Assembly: GCF_030530635.1 (NCBI RefSeq)
Contig: NZ_JAUMUL010000025.1
Location: 1-44,369, forward strand
Origin: Actinomyces sp.
GTDB lineage: Bacteria > Actinomycetota > Actinomycetes > Actinomycetales > Actinomycetaceae
DNA: 44,369 nt
Direction: 5' to 3'
How positions within the stretch are numbered: the first letter of the stretch is position 1; the number at the start of each line of letters is the position of its first letter. Under the pieces are notes generated by a model. The model searched no databases. It was not told the origin of the DNA and saw only the letters and a program-made list of their open reading frames with translations. Shown one piece after another: positions 1 to 8,426 of this stretch. Position numbers and translations under genes: made by a program.

Positions 1-93
1 CGACGGTTCGGCACCTACGGGTACGAACCGTCGCGCGAAGTGCCGAAGCGCTGGGATGAAGTGCCGAACCGTCAGGCGAAGTGCCGAACCCTC
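1..93. repeat. Short ~20-bp periodic direct repeat with inverted copy
   Basis: The unit GAAGTGCCGAA(CC) occurs at 37-49, 58-73 and 78-93, a spacing of 21 and 20 bases. The first 14 bases (CGACGGTTCGGCAC) are its inverted complement, so the left arm could pair with the 61-73 copy. No coding sequence was recognised between 1 and 401; the short open frames there are arginine/proline-rich and look like GC-skew artefacts. Confidence 0.6.
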
Positions 94-189
94 ACCCGGC
101 GCGCACCAGCGAACACACCCCGGGTCCGCGCCCCGGTCCGATACCCGGATGATCTCAACGGATTCAACGAATCGTCCCCGCCAGCCGAC

Positions 190-262
190 ACCACCCGCCC
201 GACAACGACCCTGGTCCGGCGAAAACCTCTTCTTCGGCCCAAAACCCTCCCGAATGTGAAGG
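190..262. repeat. Dispersed degenerate intergenic repeat (copy A)
   Basis: The stretch around 217-243 (GGCGAAAACCTCTTCTTCGG, then CCCAAAAC) closely resembles 18139-18165 (GGCGAACACGTCTTCTTCGG, then CCCGAGAT). Both sit in gene-free DNA rich in CCCGAA and ACGACC words. It appears to be a decayed member of a short intergenic repeat family. Confidence 0.45.
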
Positions 263-401
263 ACTTGGGGATGAAAAGGTCACCCTCAACAGACCGGCAC
301 CCACCGAAGACGACCTCCCACACCCGACAGCAACCACCACACCGCAACCCCAACCCTCATCACCACACCTCCAAACCGCGAGAGCCGCCATTCCACCCCT
401 G

Positions 402-604
402 ATGAAGCGCTTCAAACTCAGCTCGATCATTATCGCCGGCCAACTGCTGTGCATTCTGGGTGACATTGTGCTGCTACTCGCCAACACCAATATTGCGTTG
501 CTCCTGATAGGCAGCCTTATTCGGCGTTTCGCGTTTGAGGGTGTGGGTGGAGCCGGGAGTCGGTTCGCTCGCGTGCTCAGCGGTGACGTCGTTTACTACG
601 CCGG
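402..604 (+). pseudogene. Remnant of a GPH-family sugar:cation symporter
   Basis: The frame opening at 402 starts MKRFKLSS and runs through one very hydrophobic segment (IAGQLLCILGDIVLLLA, then IALLLIGSLIR). This resembles transmembrane helix 8 of glycoside-pentoside-hexuronide symporters; compare the GPH gene at 33171-34613, which reads ARFGKEKIYIAG and then ILKGVGLGMAGG. The following FARVLSGDVVYYAG resembles the loop that in the family reads FAxxxDxVDYGE. Similarity then stops in a repeat. No start region, upstream helices or remaining helices are present, so this is read as a decayed internal fragment. There is no convincing ribosome binding site. A chance hydrophobic frame is possible. 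Confidence 0.35.
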
Positions 605-680
605 TTTGGGGTTTACTACGCCGGTTAGGTGTTTGTTGAAGGGTTCTGGGCCCTTCAGCGGAGGTCTAACTGGCGTAGTA
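591..680. repeat. Direct repeat plus nested inverted repeat (hairpin)
   Basis: GTTTACTACGCCGGTT is repeated exactly at 591-606 and 611-626. The second copy is also the left arm of an inverted repeat: TACTACGCCGGTTAG (614-628) against CTAACTGGCGTAGTA (666-680), 14 of 15 bases pairing. Inside it lies a second stem, TGAAGGG (637-643) with CCCTTCA (651-657). The whole could fold into a long hairpin. It lies at the end of the transporter remnant and may be a former terminator or a small mobile repeat. Confidence 0.5.
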
Positions 681-842
681 GAGGCCGAAGGGGCGTACCC
701 AACGCTCGGGCCCTGGCCTTGATCCCACTGGCTCTACGTCCGTGACGCCCGCCCCACCTCGGATGCTCGCACCGCCGGCCTCCATGCCCCGTGAAGAGAG
801 GGTTCGTCGTCGGGCATATGACCGGCCAAAGGTCCTCGCCGG

Positions 843-894
843 CCCGAAAACGACCCCCACGCCCGAACACAACCACCCGCGGGCCCGAACCACC
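843..894. repeat. Degenerate CCCGAAnACGACC array (copy B)
   Basis: CCCGAAAACGACC at 843, CCCGAACACAACC at 862 and CCCGAACCACC at 884 form a ~20-base-period series, the same unit as at 18078-18130. The rest of 723-1144 shows no recognisable gene. Confidence 0.45.
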
Positions 895-1144
895 ACACCC
901 TCAAACACGAAGCGCCCCTTTTGCCACAGATCAACGCGGACCTGGCCGCCCGTCGCGCCGCCGAGACTGACGGCGCGGCGACGGCGAGCTAGCGGCCCAC
1001 AACTCGGTCGGGAGCTGCACGAATAGCCTGTAATCAGTCCTCGTCGCACCCTTGCGGGCGCAGGCGCAGGCGTGTAGGCTACAGCGCATTTCCGGGGGCT
1101 ATGACGCCCTCGCCTATGGCCCTGCGTGGAAGAAGAGATGCCCC

Positions 1145-1609
1145 ATGAGTCGCGAACCGGATGTGCAAGCCTCGGGTGTAACTGCATCCGGCCCATCAGG
1201 ATTGGCCGCGGCACGGCTTCTATTTCTCGTTGGTGCATTGACCTGCTGCGCGTATGCGGTCAGCTTGGGGCTGGTGCAGCAGCAACTGTCGGGTGGGGCG
1301 GCGTCAGTGGGCCCTGTGGTCGTGTTCCTCGCGCTAGCGCTGGAGCATGCCGTTTGGTGCGGGGTCCTGGGAAATGCTGATCAAGGCAGGGTTGATTGGG
1401 CTAAGAAGGCTAGTTATGTACATATCGTGCTCTTCGTCAGTGCAACTTTCAATAACTCTTCCCGGAATGGCTATACATTGCTTGCGATAGTTCCGGAAAT
1501 GCCCGATAATCCAATCCAGGCCGTGGCGCCGCCTCTGCTTGTGGTAATAAGCTGTATCAGTGCTGTACTTCTCAGGCGTATGAGCCGCGCTCAAGGAGGG
1601 GATGGGTAG
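1145..1609 (+). CDS. Small multi-spanning membrane protein, unknown function
   Basis: A 154-residue protein with about four hydrophobic segments: near residues 17-38 (AARLLFLVGALTCCAYAVSL), 47-68, 84-100 and 122-142. It ends in a short basic, hydrophilic tail (RRMSRAQ). The start at ATG 1145 is preferred because GGAAGAAGAGA ends about six bases upstream; the frame is open further 5' but without a binding site. It lies 138 bases ahead of an ABC transporter pair on the same strand and may be a third component or an accessory/immunity-type membrane protein of that system. Codon use is less GC-rich in the middle (around 1400-1560), which could suggest transfer. The family was not recognised. Confidence 0.65.
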   Translation: MSREPDVQASGVTASGPSGLAAARLLFLVGALTCCAYAVSLGLVQQQLSGGAASVGPVVVFLALALEHAVWCGVLGNADQGRVDWAKKASYVHIVLFVSATFNNSSRNGYTLLAIVPEMPDNPIQAVAPPLLVVISCISAVLLRRMSRAQGGDG

Positions 1610-1747
1610 ATTGATTGAACGCGAATCCAGCGCGGCCGTCGTCGGCTGTGGTGTTGATGTCGTTACGGGCTTGATGGTGGTGTGTTGGAGAGTGTGCGTG
1701 TGCCTTGAGTGCTCGGCTGTCGATCTTACGGGGAGGGAGGGTCTGCG

Positions 1748-2644
1748 ATGATCTCACTGACGGAGGTGAGTAAAGACTATGGGGGTGGACGTGGGTTGGT
1801 TCATTCCTCTTTCGAGGTGTCGGACGGGGTGATCGTATGCCTGGTCGGCGCGAACGGCGCCGGCAAGACAACGGCCCTGAAGGTGATCGGAGAACTCGTG
1901 CGACCCGACGGAGGCGAGGTACGGGTCGAAGGCATGGAGCCAGGAACGTCGCCCGACCCGCTCGGGTGTCTGGGGCTGGTTCTGGGAGCAGAGCACTGGG
2001 TCGGTTCCCGAACGGGGTTCCAGTGCCTCATGGGACTGGCCCGCACCAGCGGCATTCCGCATACCCGCGTGCGCCAATGCCTGGAGGAGACAGGTATCGC
2101 TGAAGCCGGGCACCGCAAGGTGCGCACATACTCGCTCGGGATGCGCCAGCGCCTGTCGCTGGCAGCGGCCATGTTGGGGAAGTCGCAGAACATCGTCCTG
2201 GATGAACCGTTCAACGGTCTGGACCCGGAGGGGGTGCGGTGGCTGCGCTCGCTCCTACGCAGACTCGCCGATGAAGGCAGGGCCGTGCTGGTCTCCTCCC
2301 ACCTGCTCGGGGAGGTAGAGGACATCATGGACCACGTCGTCGTCCTCAAGAAGGGCCGGGTTAAGGCCAAAGCCTCTGCTGACCAGATGCGGCACCCCGG
2401 CGGGGTCATAGTCCGTGTGGAGGACCCGGCCCAGTTGGCCGCCCTGGCCCATTCGCGCCACTGGCAGGTGAAGGCTGCGGAACTACCCGGAGCCGGCGAG
2501 GATGCGATGCTCATAGACGCCGACATCAAAGAGGTGCAGAGGGCCTTCCTCGAAGAGGGCGTCATTTTCACTGAGATGCGCGAGGCGAGGCAATCGCTTG
2601 AAAGCTGGTTCTTCAGTGCGCAGGAAGGATGGGAAGAGCCATGA
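1748..2644 (+). CDS. ABC transporter ATP-binding protein
   Basis: A 298-residue ATPase subunit. Walker A GANGAGKTT is at residues 34-42, the signature reads YSLGMRQRLSLA, Walker B is NIVLDEPFNGLDPEG, and the switch histidine follows in SSHLL. The C-terminal ~80 residues are the usual variable tail of DrrA/CcmA-type exporter ATPases. The start at ATG 1748 is chosen over a longer frame because GGGAGGGAGG lies seven bases upstream and the ABC fold begins at MISLTEVSK. The stop overlaps the start of the permease gene by four bases (ATGA), so the two are translationally coupled and presumably form one exporter at the cytoplasmic membrane. Substrate unknown; drugs or peptides are typical for the type. 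Confidence 0.93.
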   Translation: MISLTEVSKDYGGGRGLVHSSFEVSDGVIVCLVGANGAGKTTALKVIGELVRPDGGEVRVEGMEPGTSPDPLGCLGLVLGAEHWVGSRTGFQCLMGLARTSGIPHTRVRQCLEETGIAEAGHRKVRTYSLGMRQRLSLAAAMLGKSQNIVLDEPFNGLDPEGVRWLRSLLRRLADEGRAVLVSSHLLGEVEDIMDHVVVLKKGRVKAKASADQMRHPGGVIVRVEDPAQLAALAHSRHWQVKAAELPGAGEDAMLIDADIKEVQRAFLEEGVIFTEMREARQSLESWFFSAQEGWEEP

Positions 2645-3402
2645 CTGTTGATAGCGCCGCTCAGGAGGCGGTGACTTGGCGGCGGGTCCTGGCAAGTGAA
2701 CTCGGCAAGGCTGCGAGGGCTCGCTCGGTTCAGGTACTGGTCGCCCTGGAACTATGCCTCGTCGGCTTCTTCTCAGCCGTTGTCGGAGTCCCCGGAGTTC
2801 AGGCGGCGGCACTGCCGGTCGGACTGGCGGGAGTGGTGATCGCCGGTGCAGAGTACCCCTCCGGGGCCATCATGCTCACGGTGGTGGCCGTTGGCAGACG
2901 TACCAGGCTGTTCTGGGCGCAGTTGGTCAGCGCAGCGGTGGTAACGGCCCTACCCGCGTTTGTGCTCATGATGGGGCTTGCTTTGACGGCCAGGCCTTAC
3001 CTGGACTACCGCGGTGTTCCATTCGACATGGCCGCTTCTGTGGAGACCGTGGTTCGTGCGGCGCTGGTTCTGGCGCTGGTCGCCGTTGCGGGCGCCCTGT
3101 TGGCGATGGGAGTGCGATCGGTGGCGGTCGCGTCGATGGTCCTGGCACTAATAATGGGTGCAGCCCAGATGCTGGGCGTGCTGGTCCAGTCGCTGCTGAC
3201 TATGGCCGGAGGGACGGTTCGGACCCTCGAGTGGGTTGACACAGTGATGCCCAATGCGGTCATTGCCAGGCTACAGGGTGTGGCCGCCATACCAGCCTCC
3301 TCATGGCAGGAGGAGCCGATCGCCACGGTGCTGCTGGCCGCAGCGTGGTGCCTGCCCCTGTTCCTGTGGGGCCACTACCGACTGACCAGAGACGACTTCT
3401 AG
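2641..3402 (+). CDS. ABC-2 type transporter permease
   Basis: A 253-residue membrane protein with about six hydrophobic segments. The motif GAEYPSGAIMLTVVAVGRRT near residues 68-90 corresponds to the E-x-x-x-G-T/A-I-x-x-T-L...P-R-R region of ABC-2 exporter permeases, where a loop contacts the ATPase. The frame starts at ATG 2641 inside the last codons of the ATPase gene (ATGA overlap), so it is co-translated with it. The first ~20 residues are hydrophilic, followed by alternating helices up to a final segment near residue 240. The pair resembles small two-gene exporters for antibiotics or bacteriocins. Nothing in the sequence fixes the substrate. Confidence 0.85.
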   Translation: MTVDSAAQEAVTWRRVLASELGKAARARSVQVLVALELCLVGFFSAVVGVPGVQAAALPVGLAGVVIAGAEYPSGAIMLTVVAVGRRTRLFWAQLVSAAVVTALPAFVLMMGLALTARPYLDYRGVPFDMAASVETVVRAALVLALVAVAGALLAMGVRSVAVASMVLALIMGAAQMLGVLVQSLLTMAGGTVRTLEWVDTVMPNAVIARLQGVAAIPASSWQEEPIATVLLAAAWCLPLFLWGHYRLTRDDF

Positions 3403-3498
3403 GGTCGCGTGAAGCGTCACAGAAACTCCGTCCGGTGCACGAGTTCACGGCCTTGGAGCGCGTTCGGCCATCTCCGGCCTGACCGTGATCATTGCGTT

Positions 3499-3518
3499 AC
3501 CGTTCGAGTCGAATCGGT
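3499..3518. promoter_or_regulatory. Imperfect palindrome ahead of GH78, possible operator
   Basis: ACCG-TTCGA-G-TCGAA-T-CGGT is a dyad with a perfect TTCGA/TCGAA core and ACCG/CGGT arms offset by one base. It lies about 117 bases before the rhamnosidase start codon in the otherwise empty 3403-3634 spacer. It could be a repressor site for 3635-6055, but it does not match the other operator-like sites of the window. Confidence 0.3.
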
Positions 3519-3634
3519 TGCGCCATTGCTGCCCGTTTGCGGGCGAATGGGTGCAAGGATGAGACCATCCTTGATGCCGCCGCCGGAGACGGCTCCGACG
3601 CGCCCTTCAACACTCAAATAAAGGTGAACACCTG

Positions 3635-6055
3635 ATGATCTGTAACCCTGCGCCACTCATCGACCCCGTCTTGACCGATCTGGACGACGCCGCCTGGCTC
3701 GCCACGCCCACCCCCACCCCCGCGGCCGGGAACCGGCCCGCCTATGAGCTGCGCACGCACCTGGACGCGTCCGCCGCCGAGGCCGACGGACCTGCCCGTC
3801 TGACCGCGACCGCCCACGGCATCTACGAGGCCTACATCAACGGCGAGCGCGTCGGCAACGTCGAACTGACCCCCGGTGCCACCAACTACCGGAAGACCCT
3901 GTATGTGCAGACCTGGGACGTGACGGGAATGCTGCGCGAGGGTGAGAACGAGCTGCGCCTGGTCGTCTCGGACGGCTGGTTCCGCGGCCGCTGCGGGCCG
4001 GCCCGCGTACCCGACAACTACGGTGAGGCGACGGCCGTAATCGCCGCGCTCACCCTGGGTGGGGCGCCGCCGACGGCGGCCGACGGCGACGGGGCGGCCC
4101 GCGGTGACGCCGTCGAACGTCGGGTGGCCACCGGCCCCGGCTGGGAGGTCGCGGTCTGCGCCATCACCGCCGCGGACCTGATGGACGGTCAGACCACCGA
4201 CCTGTTCCGGCTCGGGCAGGAGCGGTGGGAGCCGGCCCTGATTGCGGACACCCCGCTCACCCGTGACCGGTCCCGCCTGGCGGTCTCACCCGGCCCGCCG
4301 GTCCGGCGTGGCGAGATACTGCCGGCCCTGACCATTTTTGACCTCCCCTCGGGCAGGCAGATCGTCGATTTCGGTAGGCAACTGAACGGATGGGTGCGGA
4401 TCAGCGATCTGGGACCCAAGGGAACGCGGCTCGCATTGACCCACTTCGAAGTCCTGAACGAGCGCAGCGACATGACCACCCGCCACCTCCAGTACGACCC
4501 GCCGTATCGAAGCGAGCCCTACCCGATCGGTCAGGTGGACGTGATCTACTCCCGGGGAGTGGACGGCGACATCGTCGAGCCCAGGCACACCATCCATGGT
4601 TTTCGCTACGTGGCGATTGACGGGGCCGACTGGCAGATCGATCCGGGCAAGGTGACCGCGGTTGAAGTACGCAGTGGCCTAATGCAGCGTGGCGGCTTCA
4701 CCTGCTCAGACCGGAGCTTGAACCGCCTGCACGCCAACACGGTGCACTCCTGGCGCTCCAACTCGTGCGACATCCCCACCGACTGCCCGCAACGCGAGCG
4801 GTGGGGGTATACGGGCGATTTCCAGGTCTTCGCCCGTACTGCTGCCTTCCTCGACGACATCTCCGATTTCACCCGTAAATGGTTGCGCACGCTCGCTGAT
4901 GAACAGCGCGAGGACGGCACCATCCCGAATGTCGCCCCGGATATGGGTGCCGACGACGACAGCCCCCTGCCGGATATGGCCGGTGCCGCCGGCTGGGGCG
5001 ACGCGGCCACCATGGTCCCCTGGGAGATGTACCGCGCCTACGGTGACGTTGAGGCACTCGCTGAGGCCTACCCGATGATGCGACGCTGGGTGGAGCGGGT
5101 GGAGCGGGTGGCGGCCGCCGACCGTCACCCCAGCCGGGCCCAGCGGCACCCCGACTGGCGCGAGCATGACCGCTACCTGTGGGATACCGGCTTCCAATGG
5201 GGGGAGTGGGCCGAGCCGGGCGTGAAGTGGGATCCTCAGGCGGACTTTGGCATTGTGGCCACCGCCTACTTCGCCCGCTCGGCGCGTATCCTGGCCGACA
5301 CCGCGGAAATCCTGGGCGTGCGGGACGATGCCCTCCGGTTCGGCGAGTTGGCGGATGAGGTCGCGGCCGCGTGGCGCAGGGAGTTTGTTGTCAAGACTCG
5401 GAAGTCGCGCAAGACGGGTAAGACGGGTATTCGGTTGACTGAGCCGACGCAGGCGAACTATGTGCGTGCGCTCGCCTTTGACCTGCTGGAGTCCGAGCGG
5501 CGGCCGGAAGCCGCCGAGCATCTGGCCGAGTTGATTCGTAAGAACAGCTTCCGGTTGTCCACCGGATTCCTGTCCACCGGCCTGCTGCTGCCCACGCTTG
5601 CGGATGCCGGCTACCTCGATCTGGCCTACCAGGTGCTGCTGCAGCGTGAGGAGCCCGGGTGGATGGTCATGATCGACCGTGGTGCCAGGTCCATCTGGGA
5701 GCAGTGGAACGGCATCGACGCCCAGGGGCGACCGCACGGCTCGCAGAACCACTACGCCAAGGGAGCGGTCAGTACCTTCCTGCACGAGTATGTGGCTGGT
5801 ATCAAGCCCGCCGCGCCGGGCTACACGGCGGTGGAGATCGCGCCGCAGCCGGGCGGTGGACTGACCAGCAGCCGGGCCATTCTCGAGACGTCTCGGGGGC
5901 TGATCGACAGCGTGTGGACGATCAGTGACGGCGTCTTCCACATGCGGGGCGAGACTCCGCTCGGGGTACCAACCAAGCTGCGCCTGCCCGACGGGAGCGT
6001 GAAGGAGACCGACGGCGGCAAGTACTCCGAGTCCTGCCCCCTGCCCACCGCCTGA
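3635..6055 (+). CDS. GH78 alpha-L-rhamnosidase (806 aa)
   Basis: It would hydrolyse terminal alpha-L-rhamnosyl residues by inversion. Domains in order: a beta-sandwich sugar-binding domain (about 30-200, with YINGERVG and a WFRG motif), the Bac_rhamnosid sandwich (about 245-350), the (alpha/alpha)6 catalytic barrel (about 355-715) and a C-terminal beta domain. The catalytic loop reads TDCPQRERWGYTGD with D383 and the expected acid Glu just after it. The expected general base is E689 in IWEQWNG. Unlike the other three GH78 proteins here it lacks the extra N-terminal Fn3-like domain, so at 806 residues it is short. There is no signal peptide, so it is cytoplasmic. The start is supported by AAAGG ten bases before ATG 3635. 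A basic insert (VKTRKSRKTGKTG, near 587-600) is unusual. Confidence 0.92.
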   Translation: MICNPAPLIDPVLTDLDDAAWLATPTPTPAAGNRPAYELRTHLDASAAEADGPARLTATAHGIYEAYINGERVGNVELTPGATNYRKTLYVQTWDVTGMLREGENELRLVVSDGWFRGRCGPARVPDNYGEATAVIAALTLGGAPPTAADGDGAARGDAVERRVATGPGWEVAVCAITAADLMDGQTTDLFRLGQERWEPALIADTPLTRDRSRLAVSPGPPVRRGEILPALTIFDLPSGRQIVDFGRQLNGWVRISDLGPKGTRLALTHFEVLNERSDMTTRHLQYDPPYRSEPYPIGQVDVIYSRGVDGDIVEPRHTIHGFRYVAIDGADWQIDPGKVTAVEVRSGLMQRGGFTCSDRSLNRLHANTVHSWRSNSCDIPTDCPQRERWGYTGDFQVFARTAAFLDDISDFTRKWLRTLADEQREDGTIPNVAPDMGADDDSPLPDMAGAAGWGDAATMVPWEMYRAYGDVEALAEAYPMMRRWVERVERVAAADRHPSRAQRHPDWREHDRYLWDTGFQWGEWAEPGVKWDPQADFGIVATAYFARSARILADTAEILGVRDDALRFGELADEVAAAWRREFVVKTRKSRKTGKTGIRLTEPTQANYVRALAFDLLESERRPEAAEHLAELIRKNSFRLSTGFLSTGLLLPTLADAGYLDLAYQVLLQREEPGWMVMIDRGARSIWEQWNGIDAQGRPHGSQNHYAKGAVSTFLHEYVAGIKPAAPGYTAVEIAPQPGGGLTSSRAILETSRGLIDSVWTISDGVFHMRGETPLGVPTKLRLPDGSVKETDGGKYSESCPLPTA

Positions 6056-6266
6056 ATCGGGTACAGATGGTCGCCGGCTAAGTGCTGCGTCGGGCGGGCA
6101 GGTCCTTGAGGCGTTCGGCCTGGAGTTGGTGCGTGGCCGGGGCCGTGCTCACTGCCGGGCCTGCCTGCCACCCGCGACGCGGATGACGCGGCCCGGTCGA
6201 GCTTCGGCCCCGTCCGAGGCACTGAGCGCCAACCTGCGGAGGTCTGAGGTGAGTCTCGATGCCTAC

Positions 6267-6296
6267 TTGACATCAGCGTGTTCTCGATGATATTTT
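6267..6296 (+). promoter_or_regulatory. Sigma-70-like promoter for the secreted protease
   Basis: A consensus -35 TTGACA (6267-6272) is followed after 18 bases by TATTTT (6291-6296); shifted hexamers within GATATTTT give 16-17 bases. The predicted transcript would start about 100 bases before the protease start codon. The local AT-rich patch stands out from the GC-rich 6056-6260 spacer, where nothing else was recognised. Confidence 0.55.
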
Positions 6297-6406
6297 CTAC
6301 TTGGTCGGCGTAAGTCGCCCTGTTTTGTCCCTGCAATATTCGCCCTGCCTCTTGAGTATGCGATGACGTGCGCTTAGGAGGATCATGGGGGAAGGCAAGA
6401 GGTATC

Positions 6407-7603
6407 ATGAACGTGAGACTTGCTGGAAACAAGCGAAGAAGAAGCCTGCCAACGGCTCTTCTGTCCTTCACGGCGGTCGCAGCTTTGACTATCGCTCCGG
6501 CCGTCGCCGCACCGACGGCATCCGGAGACGATGTCCCGGCTGCGGCGAGCGCCGCTGCTGCGCCCGGACCGGCGGCCGTAGCGGACGAGGGGGGCCAAGC
6601 GGCGTCAACCGCCGTCGTCGCCCCCGACACCTTCGGTCAGGAGCCGGTGCTCGCAAGCGAGGCCGATCTGGAAGCGGCGGCTCCCGATCAGGACGTCCTC
6701 GACTACTGGACACCCGAACGGATGGCCCAGGCTCAGCCGGCCGACGTCGTCGCCGGCTCAGAACAGGTGGTCGCTGCGTCTGACAACGTGGCGGACGGCG
6801 AGGAGGGTACCAGCGCTCCCGCAGTTCCCGCCGCTGACGTCCTCGCGCAGGCCGAAGCGGCCGGCGTGTTCGACGATGACGTCCAGACGGTGGCTGCTGG
6901 CTCCGACGAGGAGATTCTGGCGGCCCAGCGGGTGACGAACTTCTCGATCACGAACGGGAAGCTGTTCTTCAACGGTTACGGGCAGGGCAACTCGTATTGC
7001 TCGGCGTCTGCCGTCAATACGCCGTCCAAGCGCGTGATCATCACGGCTGGCCACTGCGTCTACAGCCACAGCGACGGCGGTTGGATGCGCAACCTGGTAT
7101 TTGTTCCGGGCTACGACGCTACCAGGGCGGATCCTGATCCTGTGGGAATCTGGACAGCTCGCACGCTGCGGACTTTCAACTCGTGGATCACCTACCGCGA
7201 CATGACGTACGACGTCGGGTTCGTCACCCTCAACAACGGAGGAGACCACGGTAGGAGAATTGTGGACGCGGTTGGCGGCCACGGTCTCATCTGGAACTCC
7301 CCCATGGCCGTCGACGTCTCGATCTTCGGCTACCCGAGCAACAAGCTCAATCCGTATGGGCGCTACACCATGTGGGCATGCTGGGGAGGCACCCATGCTG
7401 ATGGACCTCGGGTCAGCATAGTCGGCTGCGACTTCGGCAGGGGTGCGTCCGGAGGCCCGTGGCTCCAGTATTACAACAACGACTCCGGGGTGGGGTACGT
7501 GAACTCGGTGACGTCCACCTGGCGGCCTGCTACTTACCAGAACTGGGGGCCCTACTTCACCTCTCAGATGAAGATCATGTTGGATGCCACCATATCCGAC
7601 TAG
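6407..7603 (+). CDS. Secreted trypsin-like (V8/S1-type) serine protease
   Basis: A 398-residue preproprotein. A signal peptide has basic N-region NVRLAGNKRRRSL, hydrophobic core and a likely AVA|AP cleavage near residue 35. A long acidic Ala/Val-rich propeptide follows to about residue 175. The chymotrypsin-fold domain has H216 in ITAGHC, D269 in MTYDVGFV and S348 in GRGASGGPW, with cysteines that could pair. It probably acts outside the cell on proteins; the substrate cannot be read. The start is set by the signal peptide: ATG 6407 has only a modest AAGAGG upstream. A far better AGGAGG (6376-6381) points to ATG 6385, which is out of frame. The upstream promoter is at 6267-6296 and a lipoprotein gene follows 47 bases later. 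Confidence 0.85.
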   Translation: MNVRLAGNKRRRSLPTALLSFTAVAALTIAPAVAAPTASGDDVPAAASAAAAPGPAAVADEGGQAASTAVVAPDTFGQEPVLASEADLEAAAPDQDVLDYWTPERMAQAQPADVVAGSEQVVAASDNVADGEEGTSAPAVPAADVLAQAEAAGVFDDDVQTVAAGSDEEILAAQRVTNFSITNGKLFFNGYGQGNSYCSASAVNTPSKRVIITAGHCVYSHSDGGWMRNLVFVPGYDATRADPDPVGIWTARTLRTFNSWITYRDMTYDVGFVTLNNGGDHGRRIVDAVGGHGLIWNSPMAVDVSIFGYPSNKLNPYGRYTMWACWGGTHADGPRVSIVGCDFGRGASGGPWLQYYNNDSGVGYVNSVTSTWRPATYQNWGPYFTSQMKIMLDATISD

Positions 7604-7650
7604 TCAGGTGGAGGAACGGTACTTAGCATCGTGCACCAGGGGAGCGCATC

Positions 7651-8169
7651 GTGTCTCAGCTCAGACGACGTACGACGGTGAAGGTCGTCTTCGCCGCTGG
7701 TATCGCCGCTGCCGCAGGAATCGGAGGGTGTGGGCAACCGCAAGGCTCTCCCTCTGGCTCCACGGAGCAAGCCGGTTCCGAGAGCACAGTTCCGACCGTG
7801 AACTCGACTGACTCCACGAGCGGTTCCGGATCAGCTGGTTCGACTGCCGTCCCCGCACCGAGCGGTGAAGGGACGGAGTCGCCCCAGGTGCTCCAGCCGC
7901 GCGCTGACCTGGTCGCGCCCGCCCGAGTGCCGTGGGACTCGTGGGTCCTTCTGGACTCCCGGACCATTGAGGTGACATTTGTTGCCGGCCCCGCTCAGTG
8001 CGAGGGCGTGAGCGTGGATGTGACCGAAACTGACCAGGATGTGACGATCAACCTCAGCGTCGGCCATCTGCCGGGCGCGAATGAATGTCCGGCCATTGCG
8101 CTGACGTCAACTACACGCGTCGCCCTTGATTCCGATCTCGGCAACCGGCAGGTCCGGCAGGACACCTGA
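7651..8169 (+). CDS. Putative lipoprotein, unknown function
   Basis: A 172-residue protein starting at GTG 7651, with GGGGAG about seven bases upstream. The N-terminus is basic (RRRTTVK) followed by a hydrophobic stretch and a lipobox-like IGG-C with Cys27, so it is probably lipid-anchored outside the membrane. A Ser/Thr/Gly/Pro-rich linker covers about residues 30-80. A small C-terminal domain follows (WVLLDSRTIEVTFVAGPAQCEGV, with a second Cys in NECPAI) that looks like a compact beta-rich fold with one disulfide. It lies 47 bases after the protease gene and before a strong hairpin at 8190-8222, so both are likely one transcript. The family was not recognised. Confidence 0.7.
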   Translation: MSQLRRRTTVKVVFAAGIAAAAGIGGCGQPQGSPSGSTEQAGSESTVPTVNSTDSTSGSGSAGSTAVPAPSGEGTESPQVLQPRADLVAPARVPWDSWVLLDSRTIEVTFVAGPAQCEGVSVDVTETDQDVTINLSVGHLPGANECPAIALTSTTRVALDSDLGNRQVRQDT

Positions 8170-8189
8170 ACGCGACCGGCCGAATCTCT

Positions 8190-8222
8190 GCTGGGGCCCC
8201 GCACTCGGTGCGGGGCCCCAGC
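8190..8222 (+). terminator. Strong hairpin terminator after the lipoprotein gene
   Basis: GCTGGGGCCCCGCAC (8190-8204) pairs perfectly with GTGCGGGGCCCCAGC (8208-8222) around a three-base loop, 20 bases after the stop codon. There is no T-run after it, as is common in high-GC actinobacteria. It would insulate the protease/lipoprotein unit from argF. Confidence 0.75.
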
Positions 8223-8426
8223 GCGCGTTAGGCGATTAGCGACTTTTCCGGCTTGAGGGTGCAGCAGCCGGTTGCGAAGGCTGCCGCCGCTGCCCGGTAA
8301 CGCCCCTGTGGACCGCACGGCGCCGACCAGTCGCACTTGCCGACAACCTGCGCCGGTCCCCGCGGCCTCGTCCCACGGCGTGGCTTATGATCATCCCCTG
8401 AGTTCACGCCTCGAAAGGACCTTCGT

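Noticed and set aside
40..402. Several 60-120-codon frames at the left end
   Set aside because: They are Pro/Arg/Thr-rich, overlap each other on both strands, lack binding sites and lie in repeat DNA.
4706..5941. 411-codon open frame on the minus strand
   Set aside because: It is antisense to the GH78 gene at 3635-6055, which has clear catalytic motifs; composition is typical of a shadow frame. The same holds for 11516-12745 (+), 15448-16518 (+), 20226-21539 (+), 31341-32636 (+) and 27030-28103 (-).
6385..6783. 132-codon ORF behind a strong AGGAGG site
   Set aside because: It overlaps the protease signal peptide and propeptide out of frame and is arginine-rich without domain; kept only as a finding about start choice.
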